A stretch of DNA of 36,284 bases from Brevundimonas vancanneytii (GTDB lineage Bacteria; Pseudomonadota; Alphaproteobacteria; Caulobacterales; Caulobacteraceae), in contig CAMAVA010000013.1 of NCBI GenBank assembly GCA_945861515.1, forward strand, positions 1 through 36,284, in the 5' to 3' direction. Positions 7,380-15,252 of this stretch are shown piece by piece. Below the pieces are notes generated by a model. The model was not told the origin of the DNA, made no database searches, and saw only the letters and a list, made by a program, of their open reading frames with translations. Each line of letters starts with the position of its first letter. Position 1 is the first letter of the stretch. Position numbers and translations under genes: made by a program.

Positions 7380-8918
7380 GTGCCCGATGATCGCGCCGAG
7401 GATGTGCTGCGCCAGCAGGCCTGGATGGAGGCCGAACGGTCCGGCCTGGACGCCCATTGCCAGGAGGTGGCCGAGCGGGTCCTGACCCGGCAGAGGGACT
7501 TTGGCCGCGGCGCCCGCAGCCCGGGGGGCAGGATCGACGAGAAGCTGTTCGACTCCACCGCGCCCCTGGCCCTGGACCGGTTTGCGGCCGCCATGGAGAA
7601 CATGCTGACGCCGCGCACCCTGCGCTGGCATGACCTGGTGATCCGAAGTTGGCGGGACGCCCGTGGCCAGACGGCGCCCCTGCCCGAGGCCGTGCGGGCC
7701 TGGCTGCAGGCGGTCAATACGGCGCTGTTCTCGGCCCGCTATGCGGCCGGCGCCAATTTCGCCAGCCAGGCCCATGAGACCTATGTGGGGCTGGGCGCCT
7801 TTGGCAACGGCGTGCTGTTTGTCGATGACGACCTGGCCGGCGGGCTTCGCTACCGGTCGGTGCCGTTTGCCCAGACCTGGTTTTCCGAGAACTTCCAGGG
7901 AATGGTCGATACCGTCCATCGCCGGTTCGAGCTTTCCGCCCGCCAGTGGCTGCGTCGGTTTGGCGACGACACCCCCTCCAGCATCGCCCGGGCCGCCGAA
8001 AAGGAGCCGCACCGGCGGTTCGAGATCATCCACTGCGTCCGGCCCAGGGATGACGCCGACTGGTCGCGGCAGGACTGGCGAGGCATGGCCTATGCCAGCT
8101 GGTATGTGGCGCCCGAAGAGCGCCGGGTGGTCAAGGAGCAAGGCTATCGCACCCAGCGCTATGCCGTGGCCCGCTATGTGACCGCGCCCCGCGAGGTCTA
8201 TGGCCGGGGCCCGGCCATGACCGTCCTGGCCGATATCAAGACGGTCAATGAGCAGCAGAAGACCCTGCTGCGCACCGGCCAGCTGATCGCCGAGCCGCCC
8301 CTGCTGCTGTCGGACGAGGGCGGCATGACCGGCTTCAAGCTGCAGCCCCGGGCGCTCAATCGCGGGGCCCTGGGTTTTGACGGGGCCGAACTGGTCAAGC
8401 CCCTGAAGGTGGGCGCCAACCTGCCCATCACCCTGGAGATGGTCAGCCAGACCCGGGAGGTCATCAACCAGGCCTTCCTGGTCAATCTGTTCCAGATCCT
8501 GGTGGAGACGCCGCAGATGACGGCCACCGAGGCCATGCTGCGGTCCCAGGAAAAGGGCGCCCTGCTGGCGCCGGTCATGGGCCGGCTGCAGTCGGAACTT
8601 CTGGCGCCCCTGATCCAGGCCGAGCTGGACATCCTGGCGACCTCCGGCGTCCTGCCGCCCATGCCGCCGGAGCTGGACAGCCTGGAGGATGTGACGGCCG
8701 ATGTGGAATACACCTCGCCCCTGGCCCGGGCCCAGAGGGCGGAGGAAGGGGTGGCGATCCTGCGGCTGCTGGAGGATGCAGCGGCCATCGCGCCCTTCGA
8801 CCCCGCCGCCGCCAGCCTGATCAAGGGTCCCGAGACCCTCAGGCGGCTGGCCGAGATTCGCGGCGCCCCCCTGGACCTGTTGCACAGCCAGGCCAGCCCC
8901 CTGGGAGACGCCGCATGA
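7380..8918 (+). CDS. Podovirus-type head-tail connector (portal) protein
   Basis: A 512-residue protein resembling bacteriophage head-to-tail connecting proteins (T7 gp8 type; T7 gp8 is 536 residues). Typical features are the helical N-terminus, LFDSTAPLALDRFAAAM, and the crown/stem region with GRGPAMTVLADIKTVNEQQK and LVNLFQILVETPQMTATEAM. It would form the dodecameric ring through which DNA enters and leaves a capsid. The start is placed at GTG 7380, after a CGGAGAG site. The frame is open back to 7233, but the extra 49 residues look non-coding. It opens a run of ten same-strand genes. No terminase lies upstream, which is unusual for a portal gene. Confidence 0.85.
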   Translation: MPDDRAEDVLRQQAWMEAERSGLDAHCQEVAERVLTRQRDFGRGARSPGGRIDEKLFDSTAPLALDRFAAAMENMLTPRTLRWHDLVIRSWRDARGQTAPLPEAVRAWLQAVNTALFSARYAAGANFASQAHETYVGLGAFGNGVLFVDDDLAGGLRYRSVPFAQTWFSENFQGMVDTVHRRFELSARQWLRRFGDDTPSSIARAAEKEPHRRFEIIHCVRPRDDADWSRQDWRGMAYASWYVAPEERRVVKEQGYRTQRYAVARYVTAPREVYGRGPAMTVLADIKTVNEQQKTLLRTGQLIAEPPLLLSDEGGMTGFKLQPRALNRGALGFDGAELVKPLKVGANLPITLEMVSQTREVINQAFLVNLFQILVETPQMTATEAMLRSQEKGALLAPVMGRLQSELLAPLIQAELDILATSGVLPPMPPELDSLEDVTADVEYTSPLARAQRAEEGVAILRLLEDAAAIAPFDPAAASLIKGPETLRRLAEIRGAPLDLLHSQASPLGDAA

Positions 8919-9187
8919 TCCTGCACCCCCTGCTGCGGCGAAAGCGCGCCTACCAGGCCCTGTTCGGCGATGGTGGGTCAGGCGAGGCCCGGGCCGTGCT
9001 GGCTGACCTGAAGCGGTTCTGCCTGGTCCCCGAGGCGCCGGTCGCCCGGACGGCCGAGGGCGCCGTCGATCCCCTGGCCACCTTGCGGCTGATCGGCCGG
9101 CAGGAGGTGTTCAACCGCATCCGCGCCATGGTCGCCATCGACGACCGGGCCCTGTTCAATCTGAAGGAAGATGACGCCGATGACTGA
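8915..9187 (+). CDS. Bbp19-like phage structural-cluster protein
   Basis: A 90-residue protein overlapping the connector stop by 4 bp (ATGA). The pattern RAYQALFGD...VLADLKRFCLV...DPLATLRLIGRQEVFNRIRAMV matches the small Bbp19-type phage proteins, first named from Bordetella phage BPP-1, which are found next to portal and capsid genes of podoviruses. Conserved elements are the Y-x-x-L-F-G-D start, the L-x-x-F-C, and the G-R-x-E-V-F-x-R-I. Its function in particles is unknown to me. The context and tight overlap argue for translation together with the connector and scaffold. Confidence 0.7.
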   Translation: MILHPLLRRKRAYQALFGDGGSGEARAVLADLKRFCLVPEAPVARTAEGAVDPLATLRLIGRQEVFNRIRAMVAIDDRALFNLKEDDADD

Positions 9188-9890
9188 CGCCCCGCCGCCT
9201 GCCGAAACCCCGGAACCGGCATTGGACCCAGTGACGCCGGATGTGTCCGAGCCACCCCTGCTGCCGGAGACCAGATCCGTTGATCTGCCTACGGACAATA
9301 GTGATATCGAAGGCTATGACCGGCTGTTCCGCGCGCTCGGCCGGCCGGACAGCGCCGCCGACTATGGCCTGGGAGATCTGGCGGGGGCGGATGCCGCCTT
9401 CAGCCAGCAGGCCGCCGAATGGCTGTTCGAGGCCGGGGTCGGCAAGGCGCGGGCCGGCGCCCTGGCCGAGAAATGGAACGCCTGGGTCGAGGCAAGAGCA
9501 GCCCAGGACCAGCAGGACTTTCAGGCGCAGTCGCAAAGGGACTGGGATGCCCTGAAGACCGAATGGGGACCCCGGTTCGCCGCCAGTCGCGAACAGTTCC
9601 AGCGCGGCGCCCGGACCTTTGGCGTCACAAGGGACGAGATGGCGGCCATCGAGGCGGGGCTTGGCACCCGCCGGGCCGTCAGCCTGTTCGCCCGGATCGG
9701 CCAGGGCCTGGGCGAGGACCGGTTCATCGAGGGCGAGGGCCAGGGCGGCTTTGGCCTGACCCCGCAGCAGGCGGAAAGCCGTATCGCCAGCCTGCGCCGC
9801 GACCAGGCCTGGCAGGCCCGCTGGATGGCCGGCGGCGCCGAGGAGCGGGCCGAATGGACCCGCCTGACCCGGATCGCCGGCGCCGCCTGA
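9180..9890 (+). CDS. Phage capsid assembly (scaffold) protein-like
   Basis: A 236-residue acidic protein, rich in Pro/Glu/Asp at the N-terminus and helical, Gln/Ala/Arg-rich afterwards, ending with AEWTRLTRIAGAA. Position between the connector and the major capsid gene is the scaffold slot of T7-like phages (T7 gp9, 307 residues). The segment YDRLFRALGRPDSAADYGL resembles the opening of many podoviral capsid-assembly proteins. It would be transiently required to form the procapsid shell. The ATG at 9180 is 9 nt after AAGGAAG; an ATG at 9171 directly abuts that site and is less likely. It overlaps the preceding gene by 8 bp. Confidence 0.7.
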   Translation: MTDAPPPAETPEPALDPVTPDVSEPPLLPETRSVDLPTDNSDIEGYDRLFRALGRPDSAADYGLGDLAGADAAFSQQAAEWLFEAGVGKARAGALAEKWNAWVEARAAQDQQDFQAQSQRDWDALKTEWGPRFAASREQFQRGARTFGVTRDEMAAIEAGLGTRRAVSLFARIGQGLGEDRFIEGEGQGGFGLTPQQAESRIASLRRDQAWQARWMAGGAEERAEWTRLTRIAGAA

Positions 9891-10021
9891 GGCCGCCCGC
9901 CAACGGACCACCCTTTCCGACTTCAGACCCTCGCGGCGCCCCCGGCCCCGCGTGACCGACCCTGCCTGCCCGCTGTTTCGGGCCGGCCGCGCCCCAACCC
10001 CATCCCCCGGAGATCCAAGAC

Positions 10022-10906
10022 ATGACCGACCTGAGCGGCCACTACCGCATCGAGTTTGCCAAGACCGCCAGCCTGCTGCTGCAACAGCGGGGCTCGAAAC
10101 TGCGCCAGCATGTGATGACCGGCCAGCACCGGGGCGAGGGCGCCTCGCCCGTCGACCAGTATGGCGTTACCGAAGCGCGGGAGCGCACCGGCCGCGCCAC
10201 CCCCAAGGAGGCCGCCAATACGCCGGTCGATCGGCGCTGGGCCTATCCACGCTTCTTCGACTGGAGCGACATCATCGACAATATCGACCTGCTGCAGACG
10301 GCTTCCGATCCCCAGAACCCCCTGGTCCAGGCCTGCACCGCCAGCCTGGGCCGGCGGATCGATGACGAGATCATCCGAGCCTTCTGGGCCGACGCCCGGA
10401 CTGGCAAGCAGGGCGGGACGACCACGGCCTTTCCGGCCAGCCAGAGGGTGGCGGTCGATGTCGGCGGCGCCGCCTCAAGCCTGAATGTCCTGAAGCTGCG
10501 GGCGGCCAAGAAGATCCTGATGGCCAATGAGGTGGACCTGGCCAGCGACCAGATCCTCTGTGTGGTCAACAGTATCCAGCATGACGCCCTGCTGGGCGAG
10601 ATGCAGATCACCTCGGCCGACTACAATGGCGGCGATCGTCCGGTCCTGAAGGACGGAATCATCACCCGGTTCCTGGGGATCGACTTTGTCCATTGCGAGC
10701 GCCTGACCCTGTCGGGCGCCAACCGCAGGGTGCCGATCTATGCCAGGAGCGGCATGCATCTGGGCATCTGGTCGGACGTCGCCACCGATATCGGCCCCCG
10801 GCGGGACCTGGAGGGTAACCCCGTGGAGATCACCGGCTCGGTGACCATCGGCGCCACCCGCACCGAGGAAAAGAAGGTGGTCGAGGTGCTCTGCGCCGAG
10901 AGCTGA
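10022..10906 (+). CDS. Major capsid protein (podovirus, HK97-fold)
   Basis: A 294-residue protein preceded by a GGAG ribosome site. Its architecture fits the phage capsid family that includes the BPP-1 major capsid protein. An N-terminal helix carries FAKTASLLLQQRGSKLRQHV, followed by DRRWAYPRFFDWSDIIDNID and then SLGRRIDDEIIRAFWADA. The C-terminal half has ILCVVNSIQHDALLGEMQI and DFVHCERLTL, followed by the beta-rich C-terminus. It would build the icosahedral shell, and is slightly shorter than T7 gp10A (345). No prohead protease is encoded nearby, consistent with scaffold-dependent podovirus assembly. A 131-bp gap precedes it, the largest in the cassette, and could hold a promoter, though I see no clear boxes. 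Confidence 0.85.
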   Translation: MTDLSGHYRIEFAKTASLLLQQRGSKLRQHVMTGQHRGEGASPVDQYGVTEARERTGRATPKEAANTPVDRRWAYPRFFDWSDIIDNIDLLQTASDPQNPLVQACTASLGRRIDDEIIRAFWADARTGKQGGTTTAFPASQRVAVDVGGAASSLNVLKLRAAKKILMANEVDLASDQILCVVNSIQHDALLGEMQITSADYNGGDRPVLKDGIITRFLGIDFVHCERLTLSGANRRVPIYARSGMHLGIWSDVATDIGPRRDLEGNPVEITGSVTIGATRTEEKKVVEVLCAES

Positions 10907-10948
10907 CGATCGCCCGCCCCCGCCCTTCTCTCATTTCAAGGAGCTGAC

Positions 10949-11455
10949 ATGCCTGTCGCCAATACCAAGTCCACCGCCATCAGCAACCGGGACGCCCTGC
11001 CCCGGGTGCCCAGTCCCGCCCATCTGGTGCGGGGATCTCTGTTCGAAGGGGTCGGGACGGTCCAGGTGGCCGCCGCCGACGACAATGGCTCGGTCTATCG
11101 CCTGGCCCGGCTGCGGTCGTCCGACCGGGTCTCGCAGCTGACCCTGTTCAGCGACGCCATCACCGGGGCCACAGCCTTTGATCTCGGGGTCTATCGCACC
11201 ACCGATGACGGCGGGGCGGCGGTCGATGACGACCTGTTCGCCAGCGCCCTGGACCTGTCCGCCGCCCAGGCCGGGACCGAGGTCCTGTACGAGGCCAGCG
11301 CCGCCCGGATCGACCAGATCGAAAAGCGGCTCTGGGAGCGGCTGGGCCTGAGCGCCGATCCGCAGGTGGATTATGACCTGGCCCTGACCGGCGACACAGT
11401 CGGGACCGGGACCGGGACCATCAGCCTGCGGGTGCGGTTCTGCGCCGGATGCTGA
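10949..11455 (+). CDS. Capsid cement/decoration-like protein
   Basis: A 168-residue protein directly after the major capsid gene, with an AAGGAG site 6 nt before its ATG. It is beta-rich and acidic, with few recognisable motifs: VYRLARLRSSDRVSQLTLFS and ATAFDLGVYRTTDDGGAAVDDDLFASAL. In BPP-1-type podoviruses a protein of comparable size and position (Bbp16) acts as a cement that stabilises the shell, and the FDLGVY...D.LFA pattern is reminiscent of that group. The call is from position and general resemblance; it could also be a minor head protein. Confidence 0.6.
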   Translation: MPVANTKSTAISNRDALPRVPSPAHLVRGSLFEGVGTVQVAAADDNGSVYRLARLRSSDRVSQLTLFSDAITGATAFDLGVYRTTDDGGAAVDDDLFASALDLSAAQAGTEVLYEASAARIDQIEKRLWERLGLSADPQVDYDLALTGDTVGTGTGTISLRVRFCAGC

Positions 11456-11489
11456 AGTCCGCAGCTCTGCAGGGCGAGGAGGCGGCGCG

Positions 11490-12065
11490 ATGCCCGCTTC
11501 CCTGACCGCCATCGGCAATGCCGCCCTGGCCAGGCTGGGCCAGGGCGGCGTGCTGTCCCTGGACGACGAGGACGACAGGGCCCGATGGATCCGCAGCCGG
11601 ATCGAGGATGTCCGCGACCTGGTCCTGAGGACCGGGCGGTGGCATTTCGCCATGGCCCGGGCGCAGCTGGCGGCCGAGGCTGCGGCGCCGGCCTTCGGCT
11701 TTGCCAGGCAGTTTCCCCTGCCCGCCGACTGCCTGCAGCTGGTGGACGTGGCCGGGCTGCCAGCGGCGCCCGGCGGGGCCTTTGCCCTGGAAGGCGGCCG
11801 GATCCTGACCAATGCCGCCGCGCCCCTGGCCATCCGTTATGTCCGGAGGGTCGTGGATGTGGCCGCCTGGGATCCGCTGTTCGCCGAGACCGTGGTCTGT
11901 CGTCTGGCGGCCGATCTTGCGGAAAAACTGACCCAGTCGAGCAGCCGGCGGGAAGCAGCCGTCCGCGACTACCAGCTGGCCCTGCGCGAGGCCTTCCGGG
12001 TCAACGCCACAGAGGCGCCGCCCGAACTGACCCCGGACGGCGACTGGCTGACCGTCCGGTCCTGA
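11490..12065 (+). CDS. Tail tubular protein A (gatekeeper, T7 gp11-like)
   Basis: A 191-residue protein, almost the same length as T7 gp11 (196). Typical opening: MPASLTAIGNAALARLGQGG, then ARWIRSRIEDVRDLVLRTGRWHFA. The family usually reads N-x-x-L-x-x-l-G then R-d-x-x-L-x-x-x-x-W-x-F-a. The later FPLPADCLQLVDV and MxxLAADLAEKLTQS-like segment also fit. It forms the adaptor ring between connector and nozzle and keeps DNA from leaking. A 34-bp gap separates it from the cement-like gene and a 37-bp gap from the nozzle gene. Confidence 0.82.
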   Translation: MPASLTAIGNAALARLGQGGVLSLDDEDDRARWIRSRIEDVRDLVLRTGRWHFAMARAQLAAEAAAPAFGFARQFPLPADCLQLVDVAGLPAAPGGAFALEGGRILTNAAAPLAIRYVRRVVDVAAWDPLFAETVVCRLAADLAEKLTQSSSRREAAVRDYQLALREAFRVNATEAPPELTPDGDWLTVRS

Positions 12066-12102
12066 TCGCCCTTCCCCACCCCCGAGCCGAGACCGGAGCG
12101 CC

Positions 12103-14364
12103 ATGCGAGCCAATCCCGCCATCACCGCCTTCAATGCCGGAGAACTGTCGCCCCTGATGGGCGGGCGGCCGGACCTGGAGCCCTGGCGCGCGGGCCTGAG
12201 TCGATGCGTAAACCTAATCCCCCGGGTCCAGGGCGCTCTCCAGCGGGCGGCCGGCAGCGTGTTTGTCGGGGCGGTCAAGGACAGCGCGGACCGATGCTGG
12301 CTGGCGCCCTTCGTCTTCAGCCAGGGCGACGCCTTCGTCCTGGAATTTGGCCCCGGCTATGTCCGGTTCTTCCGCAACCGTGGCCGGCTGACCACCGGCG
12401 GGGTCTCGCCCGAAATCCTCGAGATCGAGACCCCCTATCTGGCCAGTGACCTGACCCGAAGCGACGGCAGTTTCGGCATCCGGTTCGAGCAGTCGGGCGA
12501 TGTGGTCTATCTGGCCTGCGCCGGCCATCCGCCCATGACCCTGAGCCGCCGCAGCAATCTGGACTGGGTGCTGGCGCCCTTCCAGCCGGTCGGCGGCCCC
12601 TTCCAGGACCGCAATCGGGATGAGGCCCTGACTGTCTCGGCGGCGGGGGACTTCAGCGTCGGCGGGACGGTGGCCCTGACGGCCAGCGGCCCAGTCTTTC
12701 AAGCGGGCCATGTCGGCGGCCTGTTCGAGATGGACCTGCAGGACGGCGCCGATGTGCGGGCCTGGCAGGTGCGGACCACCACCGACGTCGGAGACGAACG
12801 GCGGGCCGATTTTCGCTACTACCGCTGCACCCGGACCGGGCCCGTGGACACTGGCGACAAGCCGGCCATCTGCGGCGAGGAACTGCCGGTCCATACAAGA
12901 GGCCGTGCCTGGGACGGGACCGGCGAGGAACAGAAGGGCGACGGGGCGGTTGGCTCGATCGGGGTGGAATGGGAGTATCTGCATGCAGGCTATGGCCATC
13001 TGCGGATCACCAGCGTGGCCGGTCCGAGCGAGGCGACGGGGACGGTATTGTCCCGCCTGCCCGGGCAGCTGGCCAGCCAGCCGACCCATCGCTGGGCCCA
13101 TGACGCCTGGTCGACCGCCGCTGGCTGGCCGGACAATGTCTGTTTCTTCCGCGAACGGCTGAGCTGGTTTCGCGGCCAGCAGGTCTGGCAGTCGACGGCC
13201 GGCGATTTCGGCAATTTCGAGGCCCGGGCAAATGGCGAGGTGCTGGCCGATTGCGCGGTGGTGCTGTCCATCCAGTCGGTCCAGGGCAATCCGGTCGAAT
13301 GGGTGATGCCCACCCGGTCCGTTCTGCTGGTCGGCACCAATGGCGGCGAACACAGCCTGCGCCAGCAGACAACGCAGCAACCCTACGGCCCCGGCAACAC
13401 CCAGCAAAACCCCGAAACCGCCTGGGGCGGCCTGGGGGTCGAGCCGGTCCTGGTGGGCGCCGGGGTGGTGTTTGTCGAGAAGCTGGGACGGCGGCTTCGG
13501 CTTCTGGTCCCGGGCCAGGATGGTTATGAGGCCCTGGATCTCAACCGCTACCGGGGTCTGGTCCCGCCGGTCATCGCCATGGCCTGGCAGCAGACGCCGC
13601 ATGAATCCATCTGGTGCGTCTGCAGCGACGGCAGCCTGCAGGCCCTGACCCTGAACCTGGAACAGCAGGTCCTGGCCTGGCGGCGGCACAGCCTGGGCGG
13701 GGCGGTGGAATCGGTCGCTGTTGTCCCGTCGGCAGATGGCCGACGCGACGACGTCTGGCTGATCGTCCGCCGTCTGATCAATGGCGCCGAGCAGCGCTAT
13801 GTCGAGGTCCTGGCCCCCGAGCATGAGCCGGGAGAGGACCAGGCCCTGGCGGTCTATGCCAACAGCGCCCTGACCTATGACGGGCCGGCGACCCTGACCC
13901 TGAGCGGGCTGGACCATCTGGAGGGCGAGGTGATCCGGCTCAAGGCCGATGGCGCAGCCCACCCGGACCGGACCGTGACCGGTGGCGGCGTCACACTGGC
14001 GAGGCCCGCCAGCCGGGTCGTGGCGGGCCTGGCGGCGCCCTATGGCGCAAAGCTCATGCCGCTGGAGGCGGGCGCGACCCTCGGGACCGCTCAGGGCCGC
14101 ACCAAGCGGGTCCACCGTCTGACCGTGCGGCTGCTGGAGAGTCTGGGAGGGCGGTTCGGGCCGGCGCCCGGCGCCTGCGATCCCTTGCAGTACCGTCGCC
14201 CCGGTTCATCCATGGATGCGGCGCCAGCTCTTTGGACCGGTGACCTGGTCCAGGCCTTTCCAGGCGGCTTCGACGGGGCGGCGACTATCGCGCTGGAGGG
14301 CGACGATGTGTTTCCGTTCACGCTGATCGCCCTTTTTCCGGAGCTGGCGACCCATGATGGGTGA
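12103..14364 (+). CDS. Tail tubular protein B (tail nozzle, T7 gp12-like)
   Basis: A 753-residue protein, close to T7 gp12 (794). The opening ITAFNAGELSPLMGGRPDLE is the well-known F-N-x-G-E-x-S-P-x-x-x-G-R-x-D start of podoviral nozzle and tail proteins. It is followed by CVNLIPRVQGALQRAAGSVF. Mid-region motifs include DNVCFFRERLSWFRGQQVWQ and later RYVEVLAP, also seen in this family. It would form the hexameric tail nozzle below the gatekeeper ring. In phages this part sits at the membrane-facing tip and carries fibres. Here no tail-fibre gene follows anywhere in the window, so receptor recognition is unexplained. The frame is intact throughout. Confidence 0.85.
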   Translation: MRANPAITAFNAGELSPLMGGRPDLEPWRAGLSRCVNLIPRVQGALQRAAGSVFVGAVKDSADRCWLAPFVFSQGDAFVLEFGPGYVRFFRNRGRLTTGGVSPEILEIETPYLASDLTRSDGSFGIRFEQSGDVVYLACAGHPPMTLSRRSNLDWVLAPFQPVGGPFQDRNRDEALTVSAAGDFSVGGTVALTASGPVFQAGHVGGLFEMDLQDGADVRAWQVRTTTDVGDERRADFRYYRCTRTGPVDTGDKPAICGEELPVHTRGRAWDGTGEEQKGDGAVGSIGVEWEYLHAGYGHLRITSVAGPSEATGTVLSRLPGQLASQPTHRWAHDAWSTAAGWPDNVCFFRERLSWFRGQQVWQSTAGDFGNFEARANGEVLADCAVVLSIQSVQGNPVEWVMPTRSVLLVGTNGGEHSLRQQTTQQPYGPGNTQQNPETAWGGLGVEPVLVGAGVVFVEKLGRRLRLLVPGQDGYEALDLNRYRGLVPPVIAMAWQQTPHESIWCVCSDGSLQALTLNLEQQVLAWRRHSLGGAVESVAVVPSADGRRDDVWLIVRRLINGAEQRYVEVLAPEHEPGEDQALAVYANSALTYDGPATLTLSGLDHLEGEVIRLKADGAAHPDRTVTGGGVTLARPASRVVAGLAAPYGAKLMPLEAGATLGTAQGRTKRVHRLTVRLLESLGGRFGPAPGACDPLQYRRPGSSMDAAPALWTGDLVQAFPGGFDGAATIALEGDDVFPFTLIALFPELATHDG

Positions 14365-14836
14365 GGCGATGACGGTCCTGCCCTTTGCCGCCAAACACCT
14401 GGAGTCCCTGGTGCTGCAGCCGGCCCAGGCGGCCTGGCGCAGCGAGATCTGCGGGGAAACCCTTGAAGCACTGGACGCCACGGGACACGCGTGGAGCCTG
14501 TTTGCAGGAAGCCGGATCATCGGCTGCGGCGGGGTGCAGGACCTGGGCGGCGGGCGGGGCCTGGCCTGGGCCCTGCTGGCGCAGGACGCCGGCGGCGCCA
14601 TGCTGACCGCGACCCGGGTGGTCCGCCGCTATCTTCAGACCACGCCCTATCGCCGGATCGAGGCGGCGACGGCCTGCAGCTTTGCGCCGGCGGCGCGCTG
14701 GGTCCGTCTGCTGGGCTTTTCGCCGGAGGGTCGGATGCGGGCCTACTGCCAGGACGGCGACGACGCAGACCGCTGGGCGATCATCAATCCGCAACAGACA
14801 GGAGACGGGACATGGCCTGGATCGGACCAACCCTGA
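14354..14836 (+). CDS. T7 gp13-like (GNAT-fold) virion protein
   Basis: A 160-residue protein overlapping the nozzle stop by 11 bp. SLFAGSRIIGCGGVQDLGGG, ALLAQDAGGAMLTATRVVRR and AARWVRLLGFSPEGRMRAY have the layout of the phage Gp13-family proteins. These look like a reduced acetyltransferase fold (strand G-x-G-G-x, then a helix, then W-x-x-x-L-G-F). T7 gp13 (138 residues) is needed for normal virion core formation. A start at ATG 14369 is also possible (155 residues), but GGAG at 14340-14343 suits 14354. An unrelated GNAT enzyme is the alternative, but position between nozzle and core genes favours gp13. Confidence 0.75.
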   Translation: MMGEAMTVLPFAAKHLESLVLQPAQAAWRSEICGETLEALDATGHAWSLFAGSRIIGCGGVQDLGGGRGLAWALLAQDAGGAMLTATRVVRRYLQTTPYRRIEAATACSFAPAARWVRLLGFSPEGRMRAYCQDGDDADRWAIINPQQTGDGTWPGSDQP

Positions 14837-15252
14837 CAGCCGCCGCTTCGGCGGCCAGGATCGCCGGAGAGGTGGCGGACGGCCAGGCCAGGGCGGCCAG
14901 CCAGCGCCATGACGTCCAGCAGGCCCGCAGCCGGGCGGCAGCCTCGGCGGAGCAGGCTTCCACGAACGAAGAACAGATCCGCCGGCGCAATCGCCAGAGT
15001 CTTGCGACCCTGGCGGCCCTTGTCGCTGAAAGCGGAACCGGAACCGGTGGCTCCAACGCCCTGATCGCCGCCCAGGACGCAGCCCTGGCTGAGCTGGAAG
15101 CCCTCAATGCGCGATACGATGGGCAGCTCGAGCGCAACGCTCTGGAAAACCGCGCCCGGCGGCTGGCCGATGCGCCCGGGGGCCAGTCCGGCCTGCGCAC
15201 CGGGCTGAACGCCCTGTCCTGGCTGGCCAAGACCGGGTCGGGCTCATGGTGA
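14812..15252 (+). CDS. Internal virion protein, T7 gp14-like
   Basis: A 146-residue Ala/Gln/Arg-rich, almost wholly helical protein. It starts MAWIGPTLTAAASAARIAGE, continues with coiled-coil heptads, and ends LSWLAKTGSGSW. The alanine-rich start, the QQARSRAAASAEQASTNEEQ helix and the small size fit the gp14-type inner-core protein family (T7 gp14 is 196 residues), which in T7 is ejected into the outer membrane. A GGAG site lies 8 nt before the ATG at 14812. It overlaps the preceding gene by 25 bp and the next by 7 bp. It is shorter than its T7 counterpart. Confidence 0.72.
   Translation: MAWIGPTLTAAASAARIAGEVADGQARAASQRHDVQQARSRAAASAEQASTNEEQIRRRNRQSLATLAALVAESGTGTGGSNALIAAQDAALAELEALNARYDGQLERNALENRARRLADAPGGQSGLRTGLNALSWLAKTGSGSW

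Noticed and set aside
7254-8885. 543-codon minus-strand frame opposite the connector gene
   Set aside because: His/Gln/Gly-rich antisense shadow; the plus frame has connector motifs and tight coupling to the next gene.
12214-14115. 633-codon minus-strand frame opposite the tail nozzle gene
   Set aside because: Antisense shadow of a high-GC gene; no domain and no ribosome site.
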